Positions 50,710 to 63,716 of a DNA stretch of 64,000 bases are shown here, piece after piece (position 1 is the stretch's first letter; each line of letters opens with the position of its first letter). The position numbers and the translations under genes were made by a program. Below the pieces are notes generated by a model. The model was not told the DNA's origin. It was given only the letters and a program-made list of their open reading frames with translations, and searched no databases. The stretch covers positions 44,673 to 108,672 of the forward strand of contig QANU01043519.1 of assembly GCA_003254905.1 (NCBI GenBank), written 5' to 3'. Origin of the DNA: Nissolia schottii (Eukaryota; Streptophyta; Magnoliopsida; Fabales; Fabaceae).

Positions 50710-50991
50710 CACTACTAGAAAAATAACATTTTGTAATGAAATTTGCGTGGGAATCACCTTCTGCTACAACAGACAAATTTTCCTATTGCAACACGCAAAT
50801 TTACATGGAAATGGGTCCTTACGTGGAAAGTTGTTCCTTGTAGAAATTTCTGATTTTGCGCTGAAAATATTGTTTTGCGGCAAAAGAAAAATTGCTACAA
50901 AGTCCCCTGCAAACTAATTTCATTTGAACACTTTGCAACGATGTGATTTTTGTTGCAGATTCTACCGCAAAACACTAATTTTCTTTTAGTG
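50710..50991. mobile_element. Miniature CACTA element, 282 bp
   Basis: The left end is CACTACTAGAAAAATAAC; the right end, reverse-complemented, is CACTAAAAGAAAATTAG. Both begin CACTA. GCAAATTT- and TTTGCGGC-type motifs repeat inside in both orientations. Its first 14 bases equal those of the coding CACTA element at 54814. The 3-bp flanks (ATT and TTA) do not match, so the target duplication is lost or the ends are slightly misplaced. Confidence 0.65.
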
Positions 50992-53900
50992 TTACTCATT
51001 CTCTAACTTAATTTCCTTTTTTCCTAAAAATTGCTCATACAATTTTAAGTTAGGGTGATGGTTAAGTAAAACTGTTCTCAAAGTGTCGTCTTTAACATTC
51101 GAACCTTTGGCATTATAGATTAAGTTTGTCTAACTTTATAGCCCGCTTTATTGCTTACAAAAGATATTTAGCAAATTGGATACTTTTTTATTTTTAAATG
51201 TGTAGACTCATGAGTAGATCATTTCATGTAAACACATCACATAATTTGGTTGTGTGTTGATTTTTACGGTTGATTACATTTGTCAAGATATGAAAATTAT
51301 GACCGGTAAGCAAGGGACTAATTACATTACAAAAGTCTCTGAGAACATTTTTTTTATAAAAACATGCATTTTAAACTTTAATTAAAAACAACTAAACTTC
51401 TTTTCTGAATAAGTATAAACAAAAGTCTTTACAGTGAACATAATTATACATGTAAAATGCAGAACCGATCTGAAGATTTTGCTTATATACAATTAGAGCA
51501 CTTTAGACATTGACTCACTTATAAAATAAGATAAAATCTAACATAATCATATGGATAGCTTCACCTCAATGTGACTGCTTACTCAAGAATCATGTTGTCG
51601 CTACAGTTGACCATGACCTCCACAAAACCTTGTTTCTACATCTTAACTTGCACTTGGAGGGAGAGTTGAGGGGTGAAAACTCCGAGGAGATCCTTAGTGA
51701 GTGAGCAATCACCCATTGTACCCACGAGACGTTTCGAAACATGGACATGGCTAATGTAATACATATAATAATTATCATGCAAAAATATTATAATATCTTA
51801 ATAATACAATTAATGAAGCTTCCATAAAAACATTAAAACGAATAACATTTGGGGAGGTATCTAGATAGACAAAACTTGAGCAATCCAGTTTGGATATATA
51901 TGTTGATGTCCGAGCCACATGATCTTGCCCTAATTATTTCATATGTCTAAAACCTATTCTACATGACAATCATACAAAGTATACTAGGGTCAACATAAAC
52001 TATCACTGATTTATAGTTCAATCCTAGATCTCACTCCCATGAAAACAATTTAAATAAAAATAATATAAACTTGATAACTGATAACTAAAATAATTGACAT
52101 GATCATATCATACACATGCAACATGATGATCTTTATGCATTTAAAATGACGGTCCCATAGTGGTTCTCAAAAAGTTTTTCATAATTTGTAAAATTCTTTC
52201 ATAAATGAATTCAATAAACAAGTTTCTATCGTTCGTAACGGTGAATATGATTTTCATAAATAAATATGATAAAACATGCTTTCAAAAAAAAAGGTTCCAA
52301 TAAAACATTGTTATAAAGATATACATATTTTCATAAATCAAGTTTGCATAAAAAAAATTCTATAGAAGCGTTTTCGTAAATATTCTTCATAAAACAAATC
52401 CTTATTTTTCGTAAATGTCAAACCATTAAACTAAAAGCATGTTTTAAAAAATATGAACATAAATATAATGGCTAAAATAATTCGTGAGCAACAACCTACT
52501 CACTTGTATTGTCATGAGAGTGGTGCTGCAACCTGTGGTGACCTATGAAACTCTGAACGATGTTCCCAGACTGAAACGAAGACATACATAGGAATTACTA
52601 ACACATTAAACTAAAGCAACGACATAACTAGAAGCAAAACAGTGCAACTGGCGCTGCTCCTGAATGCTACAGTGCCCTAACAACACTGCCACACTGACTC
52701 CACGAAATTTTATGCTGGACCCAACTCCATTGCACCCCTGGAGGGCCATTGCGCCACTACGCTAGCACAGCCACTAGCAACCCCTAACAACGAAGAAAAA
52801 GACAAAGGAGAAGGCTAAGGGACTTACCATTCATGAAGAACATTCAAATGACCATCTACGCAACTAAATCTTCACAAGGATTCACACTTCGAGTGACTCT
52901 CACTTGCACTTGTGGAAAAATAAAAAAATAAAAAAGTATCATTTTTCAATGCTCATGAGGCTAGACTTTATTTATAAGGAAAGACTAACACCTCCACACT
53001 CGCCCACAACTGATGTGATACTTTTGACTATCAATCAGAGTGCTATGACGCTCTCAAAGTGCAATGATGCTCAAACACGGGAGCTATGGCACTTCCAGAA
53101 CGTTATGGCACCCATGTCGGCTATTCCTAGCGCTATGGTGCCCTCCTGGTGCCATGGCACTATTATTGGGATTCAAAAGTTAACTCTTTTTTTTATTATG
53201 AGGGCTCACTATGGGTTGACGTAAACATTTTTTCTTACACTTTAAGGTAATTAAATTTAAGAATCATCATATCATTCTTCTATGATTTTCATATTTGACC
53301 CTAATTTTTTAATTTATTGATGAAAATTTACGCATGATTAAGTTATGTGAGGTTTTCTCGCAGAGAGGGTTTATTACTTCATTTCCATGTAGGCCCATAT
53401 ACAACTTAGTTTTTTTTTTTTTTTTCTCTATTAGTTATCTCATTTGTTTGACTTGATCTTTGACAGCTTCGACAGTGTGTGAAACATAAAAGCATAGCAT
53501 ACAATAATTTTATTTGCCATAAATGGCATTATTACCTAGCTACATAAGCTACATAGTAGGATCCTATTTGGAAAGGATCCCGAATGCAAACACACTTGAA
53601 ACTAGTACTCTCTCAATACAAAGAAGCAAACAACTCATGCTTCACGCTGTGTTGATTTTGTCTGTGACATTGTGGCGTTTTCCCATCTTCAATGTATTGA
53701 AAGGTGGACTAATTCTCTGTTACAGTGTTATTGATGAGCTGTAAGCCTGTGTTATAAATGTCATTAATTTGGATCTATTATAAGTTGCAAATTCAAAGTT
53801 GTTTTCTACGAGGCTCAATAGCTTTTTGGACTATATACTGACACCAACTTGATTGCTTTAATCAATTTTTAAGTCCAAACTTCAAAGGATTTATGTTTAT

Positions 53901-54813
53901 GCAGTATATTTTAGGGTAAATGACTATGCATGTTCGGATAGTCATCAAGAATTTGTTGTGAGATATCTGTCTAATCATAAACTTTTTTTTTCTTTTTTAT
54001 TTTTATGGAATACATGATGTGTTGTGAGATATCTAATTGCAACTAAAACCCCTTAACATGATAGAAACATGTATAGGTTGATCAAAATGTGGGTTTTAGA
54101 TTACCTTAGTTATAATCGGAGGTTTGGGAGGTAAGAAACGAATGTGCGGCTGAGTGATTTTTTTTTTTAGTGAATCTTTGTTCCTTATGAGAAATAGCGG
54201 CAAAGTGTAAGGATTCCAACCCTCAAATAAAAGGCTAGCTAAGAGGTAGGTGAATTAGGGTAAAAGTACATAATAAAGGGTAACGATAAGCTTTCATAAC
54301 GAGGTTGGTAAATATCCACCTTCTCGATTTTCTGAGATAGGTTTATCCTGATTAGAACATCCCTTGATACACAATCTACTCAAGGGAGAGGCATAACTAG
54401 AGAGCTTCATTTAGACTCATTGACTCCAAGTTTAGCCTGACCTGCGGTCCTTCAACACATTGGTCCTTCTTGGACCATGTTATTAGTTTGTAGCCAAACT
54501 TAATAGCACACAACCTAGTACAGATCATTTTGTTAGAATTATGTAGTAGCAAGAATTTGCCAAGAATCAAGAAAGGACAATTGGATGAGTCTGAGATTAA
54601 AAATAGCACAAGATCGATCAGAGAAAAAATTTGATTGTCTAATATATCTTTTAAATTGCAGAGCGGTACATGATTTCTACTCATACTTAAAATTCAAATA
54701 AGAGAATTGTTACTCAGCTCGACAACATTTTGTGCAACACTGCACAACAAGTTTTTCAACCAAAGGAACTTAGGTTTTTTACAAAAATCAACAAGGAAAA
54801 CGTTTCCTGATTT
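50992..54813. other. Repeat-like intergenic region
   Basis: No host gene supported. About 51540-51780 and 52500-53220 are GC-richer than their surroundings, with near-palindromic phrases such as GTGCCATGGCAC near 53150, and read like parts of an old retroelement, possibly an LTR; no matching terminus pair was found. A minus-strand frame at 54397-54684 is open for 95 codons without resembling a known protein. Confidence 0.3.
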
Positions 54814-55499
54814 CACTACTAGAAAAACGTCTTATACTAGCGAATTTTGTTAAATTATTATCGGATTTTTAAGTTGTCGGCGAATTTTGCATCGGAAAAT
54901 ATATTGGTCATTGGTAATGTATTTGTGTCAGATACGATATTCGACACAAATTATCAGTGGATTTATACATCGATATTGATGGAAATTATTGGGTAGTAAT
55001 AGGTATGAGGAATGCATATTTTTTTAACACTTTATTGGAGGATAAATCCATTAGTATTTGTGGATAGTATAAAATAATATTTCAATTTGTAATGGACGGA
55101 TATATCCATCGATAATTGAAATATTATTTGAATATAATATACAATTATTGACTGATTTATCCTCCGACAATCATGTAATATTTTTTTAAAAGATAAATAT
55201 TTAAAGTAGCATACTCAAGGGATTGCAACCTAATGAATTATAGTTCATTTACATTAAAAAGTCTCAAACATAGACAAAACTAGATTTAAAAGTCTTACTA
55301 GGTATTTATTTCTTCAACATAATATAGTCAAATACATAATATAGGTTTGCCTAATTTGAAAGTTGAAGATTGTCTTCATCTTCTTCAGATCGAACTTCAT
55401 CATTAAATTCTTCTTCTTCAACATCCTCCGTTCCTAGTATGTGTTGTTGGATGAGTAGAAGTTCAATTATGTAATCTCCATCCTCTATTTAATTATTAT

Positions 55500-55695
55500 G
55501 TAAATTTATTGGTATCTCGCCCTCAACAACTGCCCTAGTTAGGATTGGGCCATCCACTTGAAATGTTTTGTTAGGTTCTTTCTCCTCTGATTTGTTCTCA
55601 ACCTTAATGTGACCACCTGACTTACTTTTCATCACAGCCTTCCAATTTGACTGCCTTTGTCCAGGGTAGTGTGTATGTGTATAATATACTTGTTT
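55500..55695 (-). pseudogene. CACTA transposase, C-terminal part
   Basis: The minus strand reads QVYYTHTHYPGQRQSNWKAV, then MKSKSGGHIKVE. The pattern Q(V/A)(Y/F)Y........(R/G)....W..V...K is the usual tail of En/Spm-like transposase proteins, and an acidic, Glu/Asp-rich stretch follows, as in that family. Confidence 0.6.
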
Positions 55696-55870
55696 CTTAT
55701 TTTATGAAATGATGAATGGATCATACCCCTTACACCTTTTCGTAGGATTAATCTCTATGATTTTGGAGAATTGTGTTCAGGTTCCACGTGGATAACTTAG
55801 ACCATACTACTCACAATAGAAAAGCACAATCTAGTTTATCCTCCCACTGTGTACATACTCAAATTTAAGA

Positions 55871-56090
55871 ATCTTTTTAAGCACTTCATATCAATCATCA
55901 TTTCTTGCACCATTATCAGAATATCCTCCTTTAACCCAAACACCATATTGTCCATTTTTTGACATCTTGCCCATTCAGAAATCTTTTTAAGCACTTTGTA
56001 TCATTCATCATTTCTTGCACCATTATCAAAATATTCTCCCTTAACCCAAACACCATTGTTGTCTATTTTTTGACCTCTTGCTCATTCAGA
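55871..56090. repeat. 110-bp tandem duplication inside the CACTA element
   Basis: 55871-55980 and 55981-56090 are adjacent 110-bp copies at roughly 90% identity, both starting ATCTTTTTAAGCACTT and ending CATTCAGA. The length is not a multiple of three, so it shifts any transposase frame crossing it. Confidence 0.92.
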
Positions 56091-57030
56091 TGTATGGAAC
56101 TTGTATCGATTAATATAATAAATGGGTCAACTAATGGCTTTATTCGTTGGTCTCTAAGACAAGATAATAAAGTCAATATTAGTGTTACAATGGGTTTTCA
56201 CCTACACATATAGATTAAAAATTTAATATTAAATTGATGAGAATATAACAAATAAAGGAATATCTTTATCGCCATATTACTATTGAATAAATACATGATT
56301 TCTGAACCATGCAGGAAATAATTGATCAGAATGTTGATCACCATATTCTAGTTGGTACTTCCTGTAAAAATTGCATAAAAATTAATAAATATTTGATTTG
56401 ATTAAATAGAAATACAAATTGGGCATGAGAGGAAAATGATAGAATACTCACTCATATAATGTATGCACTTCATTACAATTTAGCAAAACAATCAAATGAG
56501 CTGCCAGTTTTTCTTATTTGGTCAACCAATGATCTTTAGATTTTTCAGCCGCACAACCAGGTTAGTTGAAGAAGGGAAAAGGTGGACTTACTCGAGCTTT
56601 CACCTTCGTCGCTGTTTTGTCCCGCTCTAGTTCTCATGTAGTCGACATTGTCATCAAAGTGATATGAACAAAACTAAGACGTCTCATTTGACAAGAATGT
56701 CCCACATATTGAACCTTCCACCTAAGCTCTATTTTTTTTACAATTCTTTTAAACACGCTTATGCTCCTTTAGAACGGATACATCCACCCATATTGAACTG
56801 GACCATACATCTGGGCTTCATATGCTAAGTGAATAGGAAAATGCTCCATTGATCAAAAAAATGCAGGAGGAAAGTTTCACTCTAGTGTACATAGAATAAT
56901 CGAAATGTTCTTTTCCATCAACAATAGGTCTTGAAACTTAAGGGTGGATGAACATAGGTATTTAAAATACTAACTTAATTTGGTTAACGACATCAAGACA
57001 TTTTTTGGTAGGTATTTAAATACAATTGGG

Positions 57031-57960
57031 AGTAAACACTGCATGAAAACATGACAGTCGTGGCTTTTCTTGCCACACAGTTTCCCTTAGGCAATATTTA
57101 CACATCTTCCTAAGTTGGAAGCATAACCGTCTAGCATTCTCAACTCATGTTGCCACTGTAACAGATTTTGTATTTGTCGTTTTGTCCAATGTGTAGCATG
57201 CCTTGGGCTTAATCTAATGACCATCTGTAAGAGGATTTAAGCATAACTAAGGACATTTATTGTAGAGTGTCAAGTCTAACTGTGCGTTGTAATTGTTTTT
57301 GGTTCAATCAGTGTCCATAATAGTATGCATTATGTTATCAAACACATTTTCTCAGTATGCATCACATCTAAACAATGAAGAATCAAATTATCTTTTCAAT
57401 ATGGCAACTCCCAAAATATATTATGCTTGGTCCAATGATGTTTTACCCCATAACATAGAAATTTATGACTTTTCCCTTTTTCAGTTATTTTTTTATAACC
57501 GCTTAACCCTCCTCCAAATCCTTTGCCCACTTAGTCTCTCTGGAGACTCACCATCCTTTAGTTTGTTCACCGTCAAATCGTACTTGTTGCACCTAAATTG
57601 ATGTTCAAGGTCTAGGAACACTCTTTGACAATCAAACCACAAGGCTTTTCCCCCATTCTCTAAGGTGAATGCTTTAGTATCTTCCATAAAAATTGGGCAT
57701 GCCAATTTTCCCTATGTCATCCACCCACATAACATCCCATAAGCGGGAAAGTTGTTGATAGTCCACATTAGTGTTGTTCTCAACATGAATTCTATTTCAC
57801 CAAAACATCATAAGTGAGGACACCTAGATTCCACAACTCTTTGAGTTCATCGATCAAAGGTTAAAGGAAAACATCAATCTTTGCTTTAGGATTAGTCGTA
57901 CCAAGGATTACACAAGACAAAAAATAGATAAGGGTCTTTTATACACATCTTAGGGGGAAA
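57031..57960 (-). pseudogene. CACTA transposase, TNP2 and DUF4218-like parts
   Basis: Moving leftward on the minus strand: DPYLFFVLCNPW near 57940-57900; then 57705..57493 with CPIFMEDTKAFTLENGGKAL, WFDCQRVFLD, FRCNK and ERLSGQRIW, the classic TNP2 block (CP.C..DT.....GGK..WFDCHRRFLP.dH.FR.n); then GKKSHDCHVFMQCLLP at 57075..57031, the start of DUF4218. The pieces are in different frames. Spacing and order match intact plant En/Spm elements. Confidence 0.8.
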
Positions 57961-58445
57961 GTCATCCACGCTTGTAATATACACTGGTTCAACCCCACCC
58001 CAATTTAAGTGGACTTTGTCATACATCCATAACTGATTTGTAGGAAACATGATTATAGAATGCAACCACAATACCAACGTTCAAATTACATTAAAAAAAA
58101 CATACATAAATCACACAAATTTCATACAAAAAGTTTCCTCCACACACAAATAGACACACACACACTAACACTTACACCCATACACACAGTTTAAATAATA
58201 ATTCAAGTCACAATAATAAACAAAATCAATTACCACACACATAACATATTATCAATGACCTAGCTCAACATGAATTTTACGTGATAATTATAAAGTACCA
58301 ACAACGTCAAGTCATCTAACCTATAGTCATTACCAAGGAAAAACAAAAAACAAAAACCCTAAAAGTGGATAGGAGACAACATGGCTTAGTGATAGTGTTG
58401 AGGAGTTTCCCTTGGAGGTGTTTCTTGCAGGGAGGATGACGGAAA

Positions 58446-58790
58446 TGGTGGTCAACTCCTACAGGTGGAAATGACATTCGATCGTTCTGGAGGCTACAAG
58501 CACGTAGGTAAAGGAGTGCAGCGGTGGCGTTGGTGAGGCAGAGCGAGAACGATGTCGGTGAGGGAGGGTGGTGATAGCATCGAGGAGGGACAGTGGAGAT
58601 GTCAACTTCTGCAGGTGGCAGCAGCGTCCGATAATTGTAGAAGCTACAAGTTTGTCAATGAGGGAAGGCATCGTTAGTGAGGCAAGGAGAGGGCGACGCC
58701 AGTGAGGGGGGCGCCGGAGGCATTGAGGAAGGAAGGCAGAAATGGTGTCAACTCTTGCAGGTGGCAAGGACGGAGTGAGAAGCGTTAGGG
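58446..58790. repeat. GC-rich tandem repeat of ~148 bp, about 2.3 units
   Basis: GTCAACT(C/T)(C/T)T(A/G)CAGGTGG recurs at 58451, 58601 and 58747, each followed by a diverged copy of the same sequence (TCCGATAATTGTAGAAGCTACAAG and so on). The block is far richer in G than its surroundings and lies just inside the right subterminal zone of the CACTA element. A 102-codon minus-strand frame here is a by-product of base composition. Confidence 0.75.
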
Positions 58791-59110
58791 AGGAATAGAG
58801 GAGGCGGCAGGGTCATCAAACAATGGTGGCACCGGTGAGGTTAGAGAGAAGGAGAAGAGTTGGGTCAGAGAGAAAGAGGAAAAAAGAAGGGAACATATGA
58901 GGGGTGTACTAGTGCATCATTTTCTAACGGATAAATTTGTTGTAAAAACTATTTGTCACAAAGGTATTTAAGTAAAACGACACATTTTGTTTAGGTAGGA
59001 GTTTTCATGCCCATTTCAAAATTCATTATCGATGAATTTTTTTCACCGATAAAGTTGAAAATTGAAACGTCAATTTTAGTTACTGGTGGATATATCCACC
59101 GATAATTATC

Positions 59111-60964
59111 CTAAACCCTTAGCCTTAAACCTTAAACAAGTGATATCAATTTAATCCTAAATCAATTACATGCATTTACGAGGTCCCACAAATTATTCAC
59201 ACAAATTTTTTTGTCGTTTTCTCTTCTGTGTCTTGAGACGGATCTATATATCTACACATCATCAATAAGACATATAATCAACACAAAGTAAACCCTCATA
59301 CCTCCAATTACTTCTCTCGAGAAAAAAATTAAGATGACTATGTCACTTTGATATACATGCCTTATAACTAGCTAGCTAGTTGTTGAAATTTCTCCTCGAC
59401 GTTTCAGCAATTGTATGATTATCACTTGGTAATCATGGAAGCTGAATGCCTATTTTGTTACCTGTATATATGGCGGATCAGTTGGGTCAGGTTGGGTTGG
59501 ATCAGCGGGTTAGCGGGTCAGACCCAACCCATGTTCATCCCTAAATTTCACAATGTCACCAAAGTATATACCATTTAGTTGCATTTTAATTCCTTGTATT
59601 TATATATATGGAGTAGTTTGTCTCCTTCGGCAGAGTGGTCCAGCCCAAGATACTGGTCAGAACTCACCTTGCACAAGATCTTGAACTTGAACTTGCTATT
59701 GTTATTTTATTTTTTATTTTAATTAAAGGACATAATGTCCTTGACCTATATGCGCTCCAATTCATCTTTTGTCCATGCATTCCTGGCTGTCCTAACAGAC
59801 TTTTTTTTTCTAATGTTTCAACTAATTAACTTTTCTAGTACCAATGACTTTGATTTCCATGGCATGAGATTGATGAGGTCAATCACACAAACCTTATTTT
59901 AAGAGCTAGGTCATCAACATGACAGCTTAGATAGATACTAACCTGGATCTTCTCATGTTAAAGTACAAAGTATAATGCTGAAGAAAATTTTAGTGTATGT
60001 AATGATTAAGGAAAAAACTAATGGTGTTAAACTTTGCAAATCTCTGCATTATCTCGAGTTAATTGTATCTTAGAATAAATGAAATGGTCAATTATTTTAT
60101 TAATGAACATTCGATGCATGTAACTTTTTTTAAGGGTTTTGCTAACCAATGTTACAAGGGCATTAGTTAAAAAAGTTAAAATAGTAAGTTTTGAGCTTCT
60201 AAAATATTCAATGTCATTAAAAACATACAACTTTTACTTTTTTTTCAATGCAAAGTTTCTATTTTTTGCTTTTTCAATAAGTGTCATTAGTAAAATCCTT
60301 TTTTTAATTGCTCAAGAGGTGTTTATGTTAGTCTCCTTCAAAGTTTGGTGATCACTGAATTTAATATATCTCTCTCAATAGAGTATTTTTCATAACACAG
60401 CATCTGCAATCAAATCACTGATCAAATGTTTAAGAGACTCAATCATCTACCAATTATATGAGACTTTGTTAATCACATAGTTTACTATATGTATGTAAAT
60501 TAATATATAGATTAATTTAAATAAATCATATGATATATGAGACTTTTTGTGACAGTGAATATGTAAGTAAATCACTTTTATTAATGTAATATTACTCATT
60601 ATTGAATTTATGTTTAAAATACTTTTAATCAAGAGTAAATCAAAATTAAATTCATATCTATATTGCATTTAAGAATAGGTGGTTTCTCAAGGTTGATGCA
60701 TATAATCGATTTCTCTAAATCTTGGGAACATTTTTCTTATTCAAAATCAGTGAGGGCGTTGTGCTAATTAGGCAGATACTAGTGGGTGGGTAGCTAGCTA
60801 ATCCTGTTCAAAGGATTGATTAAAATTTTAATTAAGCTGACACCGATAACCCACTTTGTGATAATAAAACAACGAAGCCCCATTTAATCAGACCAATTGT
60901 TGATGTTCCTTTTCTGTTCCTCATTTTTGTTTACATTAAATTTGATGTCACCATATAGTCAACC
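59111..60964. other. Intergenic DNA
   Basis: No gene seen. Near 59470-59560 runs of GGGTCAGGTTGGGTTGGATC and CAACCCATGTTCATCCCTA resemble the end of a hAT-like miniature element; only one end is visible. Confidence 0.4.
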
Positions 60965-61850
60965 AACTTTTTATACGTAAAAGGATCTGTATTTCTCTCT
61001 TCTATTAATTATATTTCACTCCGTTCCTTCTCTTTCCAATTTCTCACGGTATATCTTTCTTTTCTCTCTCCAATCCCGTTTCTTTTCCCTCAACTGCGCA
61101 CCACGTCGCCTCATTTCCCTCTCTCTTTATTTACACATCCCTCACGTCGCCTCCTCAAGTATGCCGTTACACCACCATCGATAGCTTTCAAATCCACTCT
61201 CCTCCTCCATCAAGTCCTTCAATCAGCGTCCCAAACAGCGTTCAAATCCTCCATCACGTACGCTCACATCGTCTCTCCTAAACATCCTTCAACTACCGCC
61301 CCAAATGACATTCACAACGTCTCTCCCTCTCGTCGTCTCTTTTCCTCAACACGTCCTCTGTCATTCTCATCACTATATGCCTCAGATCAAATTTCGTTTA
61401 TCATCTCTCTATCCCGCAGATCATTTTTTGTATTGGAGTTTATTCAATTTTATTAGGTAAGTTTGTTCACTACAGTTGTACAGATTTGTTCATTTTTTGT
61501 ATTGAGGTTTGTTCATTCTTATTAGGTAAGTTTGTTCATTATAATTAATAAAGCTTGGTCGTTTTATATGAACAAGTTTATTCATTTTTTGTGTGGGGGT
61601 TTGTTTAGTCTTATTAAGTAGGTTTGTTCACTACAGTTAATAAGGTTTGTTCGTTTTATATGAACAGGTTTGGACGTGAGGGAAGATTGGGAGCGGCGGT
61701 TGAAGGACGTGAGGAAAGAAGGAAATGAGATTGGAGAGAGAAAAGAAAGAGAGAGGGTGTGAGAAATTGGAGAGAAAAATATAAATTAAAATATATTTAA
61801 TAGAAAAGAGAAATACAAATCTTTGTACGCAGGAATTTGGAAAAAATTGG
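60965..61850. mobile_element. Long-TIR, pyrimidine-rich element (Mutator-like)
   Basis: The left arm runs CTGTATTTCTC, TTCTATTAATTATATTT, CCAATTTCTCAC, CTTTCTTTTCTCTCTCCAAT; the right arm, reverse-complemented, runs TTGTATTTCTC, TTCTATTAAATATATTT, CCAATTTCTCAC, CTTTCTTTTCTCTCTCCAAT. That is about 110-130 bp of imperfect inverted repeat. The interior has two or three diverged copies of CCTTCAAC..C(C/G)CCCAAA...CATCGTCTCTCC (61210-61330) and three direct repeats of TCATTTTTTGTATTG.GGTTT (61421, 61490 and 61582). Exact borders and target duplication could not be fixed. No long ORF. Confidence 0.6.
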
Positions 61851-63716
61851 TTTATTTGTGGGACATGGTGTATTAAAAATTTTGATGGCTACTCGTTGGT
61901 ACAATTTTAGATGTACATGTAGCACTACACTTTTTTTATTAACAAAAATTGTAAAAAATATTACTTTCACAATCTCAAAAGATGGAACATTAATAGTCAC
62001 TCTCCTTTTTAATAAAGGCATTTTTCATAAATTAAACTTACCTCTTTATCCTTACTAAAGACTAAGTTGCTTACCGTTTATCCAAATAACTTCTCAGTTC
62101 TTTTAGCTTCTTTAATTGTTTGGAAGCTGACAAACCCAAATACTATATATACATAGAGATAAGTTTATACTAACTACTAATGTTTAAGGTTTTTAATTGA
62201 AAAATTGTTATTATTTTATTTTCTTTACATTTTAAATGTACGAAATACATTTACAACTTAGAAGTCTGAAAACTTTCCTTTTTGATTCTATCATTCAGTC
62301 TACAGCAGCCCTATGTCAGCTAGGACGATGACACTTATATAAGGGTAATGTTATATTTATACATAAGAAACTGACATCAAAAGGAGGTACCATAAAATGA
62401 GAAAGAAAAAAAAGTACTGATTTGTGTTACATGAAATAAAATCTTTCTATCTCATTTATGTGGCTCCTTATTTGTCTCACTAATAAAAATGTGCAATACT
62501 ATTAATAGTTTAAAATGATTTGACAAAAATTAAAATTTATGAATAAAATAATGTGAGTTATCAACCTATAATTAGAGGAGACCTAAAATGAGATAAAAAA
62601 AATTGAGATACGAGATTCCGGTATGTTTTATTACCACAAAAAAAAAAATATTGGTTTGTGCTACAAATAACAAATTTTAAAAAAAAGTGTAAGTGAGTTT
62701 GACATCAATCATTTTATTAACGTAGAATATGTTGTTAAACTCTTTTAACATTTATAAAGAGTTTTACAAATTATTTAGTACCATGATCTTTATAATGATA
62801 ACAAAAATCGAATTGATAAGAAATTTGAAGGATACCTGCATTCAACCAGGGTTGAGAAGAAACCTCCTTGTCCTTGACATAAGCCAAGAGTAGGTACTAA
62901 TCAGCGTGTATCATTTTATTTGTATGAATTATTATTATTTCTCACTTTAACTAAACTTTTAATGTTATAATTAGAGTTGTCCACATTAACCAATATAGAA
63001 TATACATTGTCCAATAATTCACCTTCCTATGCTTAAATTGTTGCCTTTTATCTTAGTCTTAGAATCATCATATAATGAAATGCAATTTTAATGTCTGTGT
63101 GACATTAATTTTAGCCCAAGAAAATGAGGTACGGACCATTGAAGATTAAAAGAATGAAAGTATAAAACTATAGTGACTCGCCTCATAGGACACTGCAGAC
63201 ACTATCTCACACGATTCTCTCTTATCCCATCCCACTATTAAAAGCATAACAAAAAATTAAAAAATAAAAATAGAAAGACTAAACAATTAACATCATGCTC
63301 TCAAGAAATAGTTAGAAGAGGGCATGCTATGCTAATAGGGATTACTAGACATCATATGGTTGGTATTATTAATTCAATATATAATGATTAGACTCTTCAA
63401 AAATTACGAAACATCAAATAAAATAAGGAAATTGTCCTAATTTAATTAGAAATTTTAAATTTATACTTTAAACATGTTGCTGCGTTAAAACTCAAAAAAG
63501 AGGATATTGACTGTCATAATAATTCTACTCGATTCAACCACTATTGTCTCTAATATGATAATACTTGTGATTTTGAAGAAATTTTTTTTAAAAATTTACT
63601 AAAACTACATTAACTGAAATGATTTTACAAGCTTCGCTCGATATCTTGATTTTACATTGAATCACTAATAAAAAAAATTTTAAAAAAAGGAAGAAGAAAA
63701 TTAAAGAACATGAAAA
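61851..63716. other. Intergenic DNA, 3' flank of the SDR gene
   Basis: AT-rich with no gene recognised. ATTTTAAAATTTATAAA-like poly-A signals near 63670-63700 could serve the SDR gene, whose stop is at 63717. Confidence 0.45.

Larger units (their letters stand above)
54814..59110 (-). mobile_element. CACTA (En/Spm, TNP2-type) DNA transposon, right terminus missing
   Basis: The left end is CACTACTAGAAAAACGTC after TTT. TATATCCA(T/C)CGATAATT-type subterminal motifs occur near 55088-55105 at the left and 59090-59107 at the right, with GAATTTTG variants, so both subterminal zones are present. No ...TTTTTCTAGTAGTG terminus follows the right zone. Transposase pieces run right to left on the minus strand: a TNP2 block at about 57960-57490, a DUF4218-like block near 57075, and a C-terminal block near 55690-55500. 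Frames are interrupted, so no full transposase can be made. Two tandem duplications lie inside. Confidence 0.85.

Noticed and set aside
51540-53220. A defined LTR retroelement
   Set aside because: The composition and phrases look repeat-like, but no TG...CA borders, target duplication or coding block could be paired.
58459-58767. 102-codon minus-strand frame rich in Ser, Leu, Pro and Arg
   Set aside because: It lies wholly in GC-rich tandem repeats of a CACTA element; composition explains the open frame.
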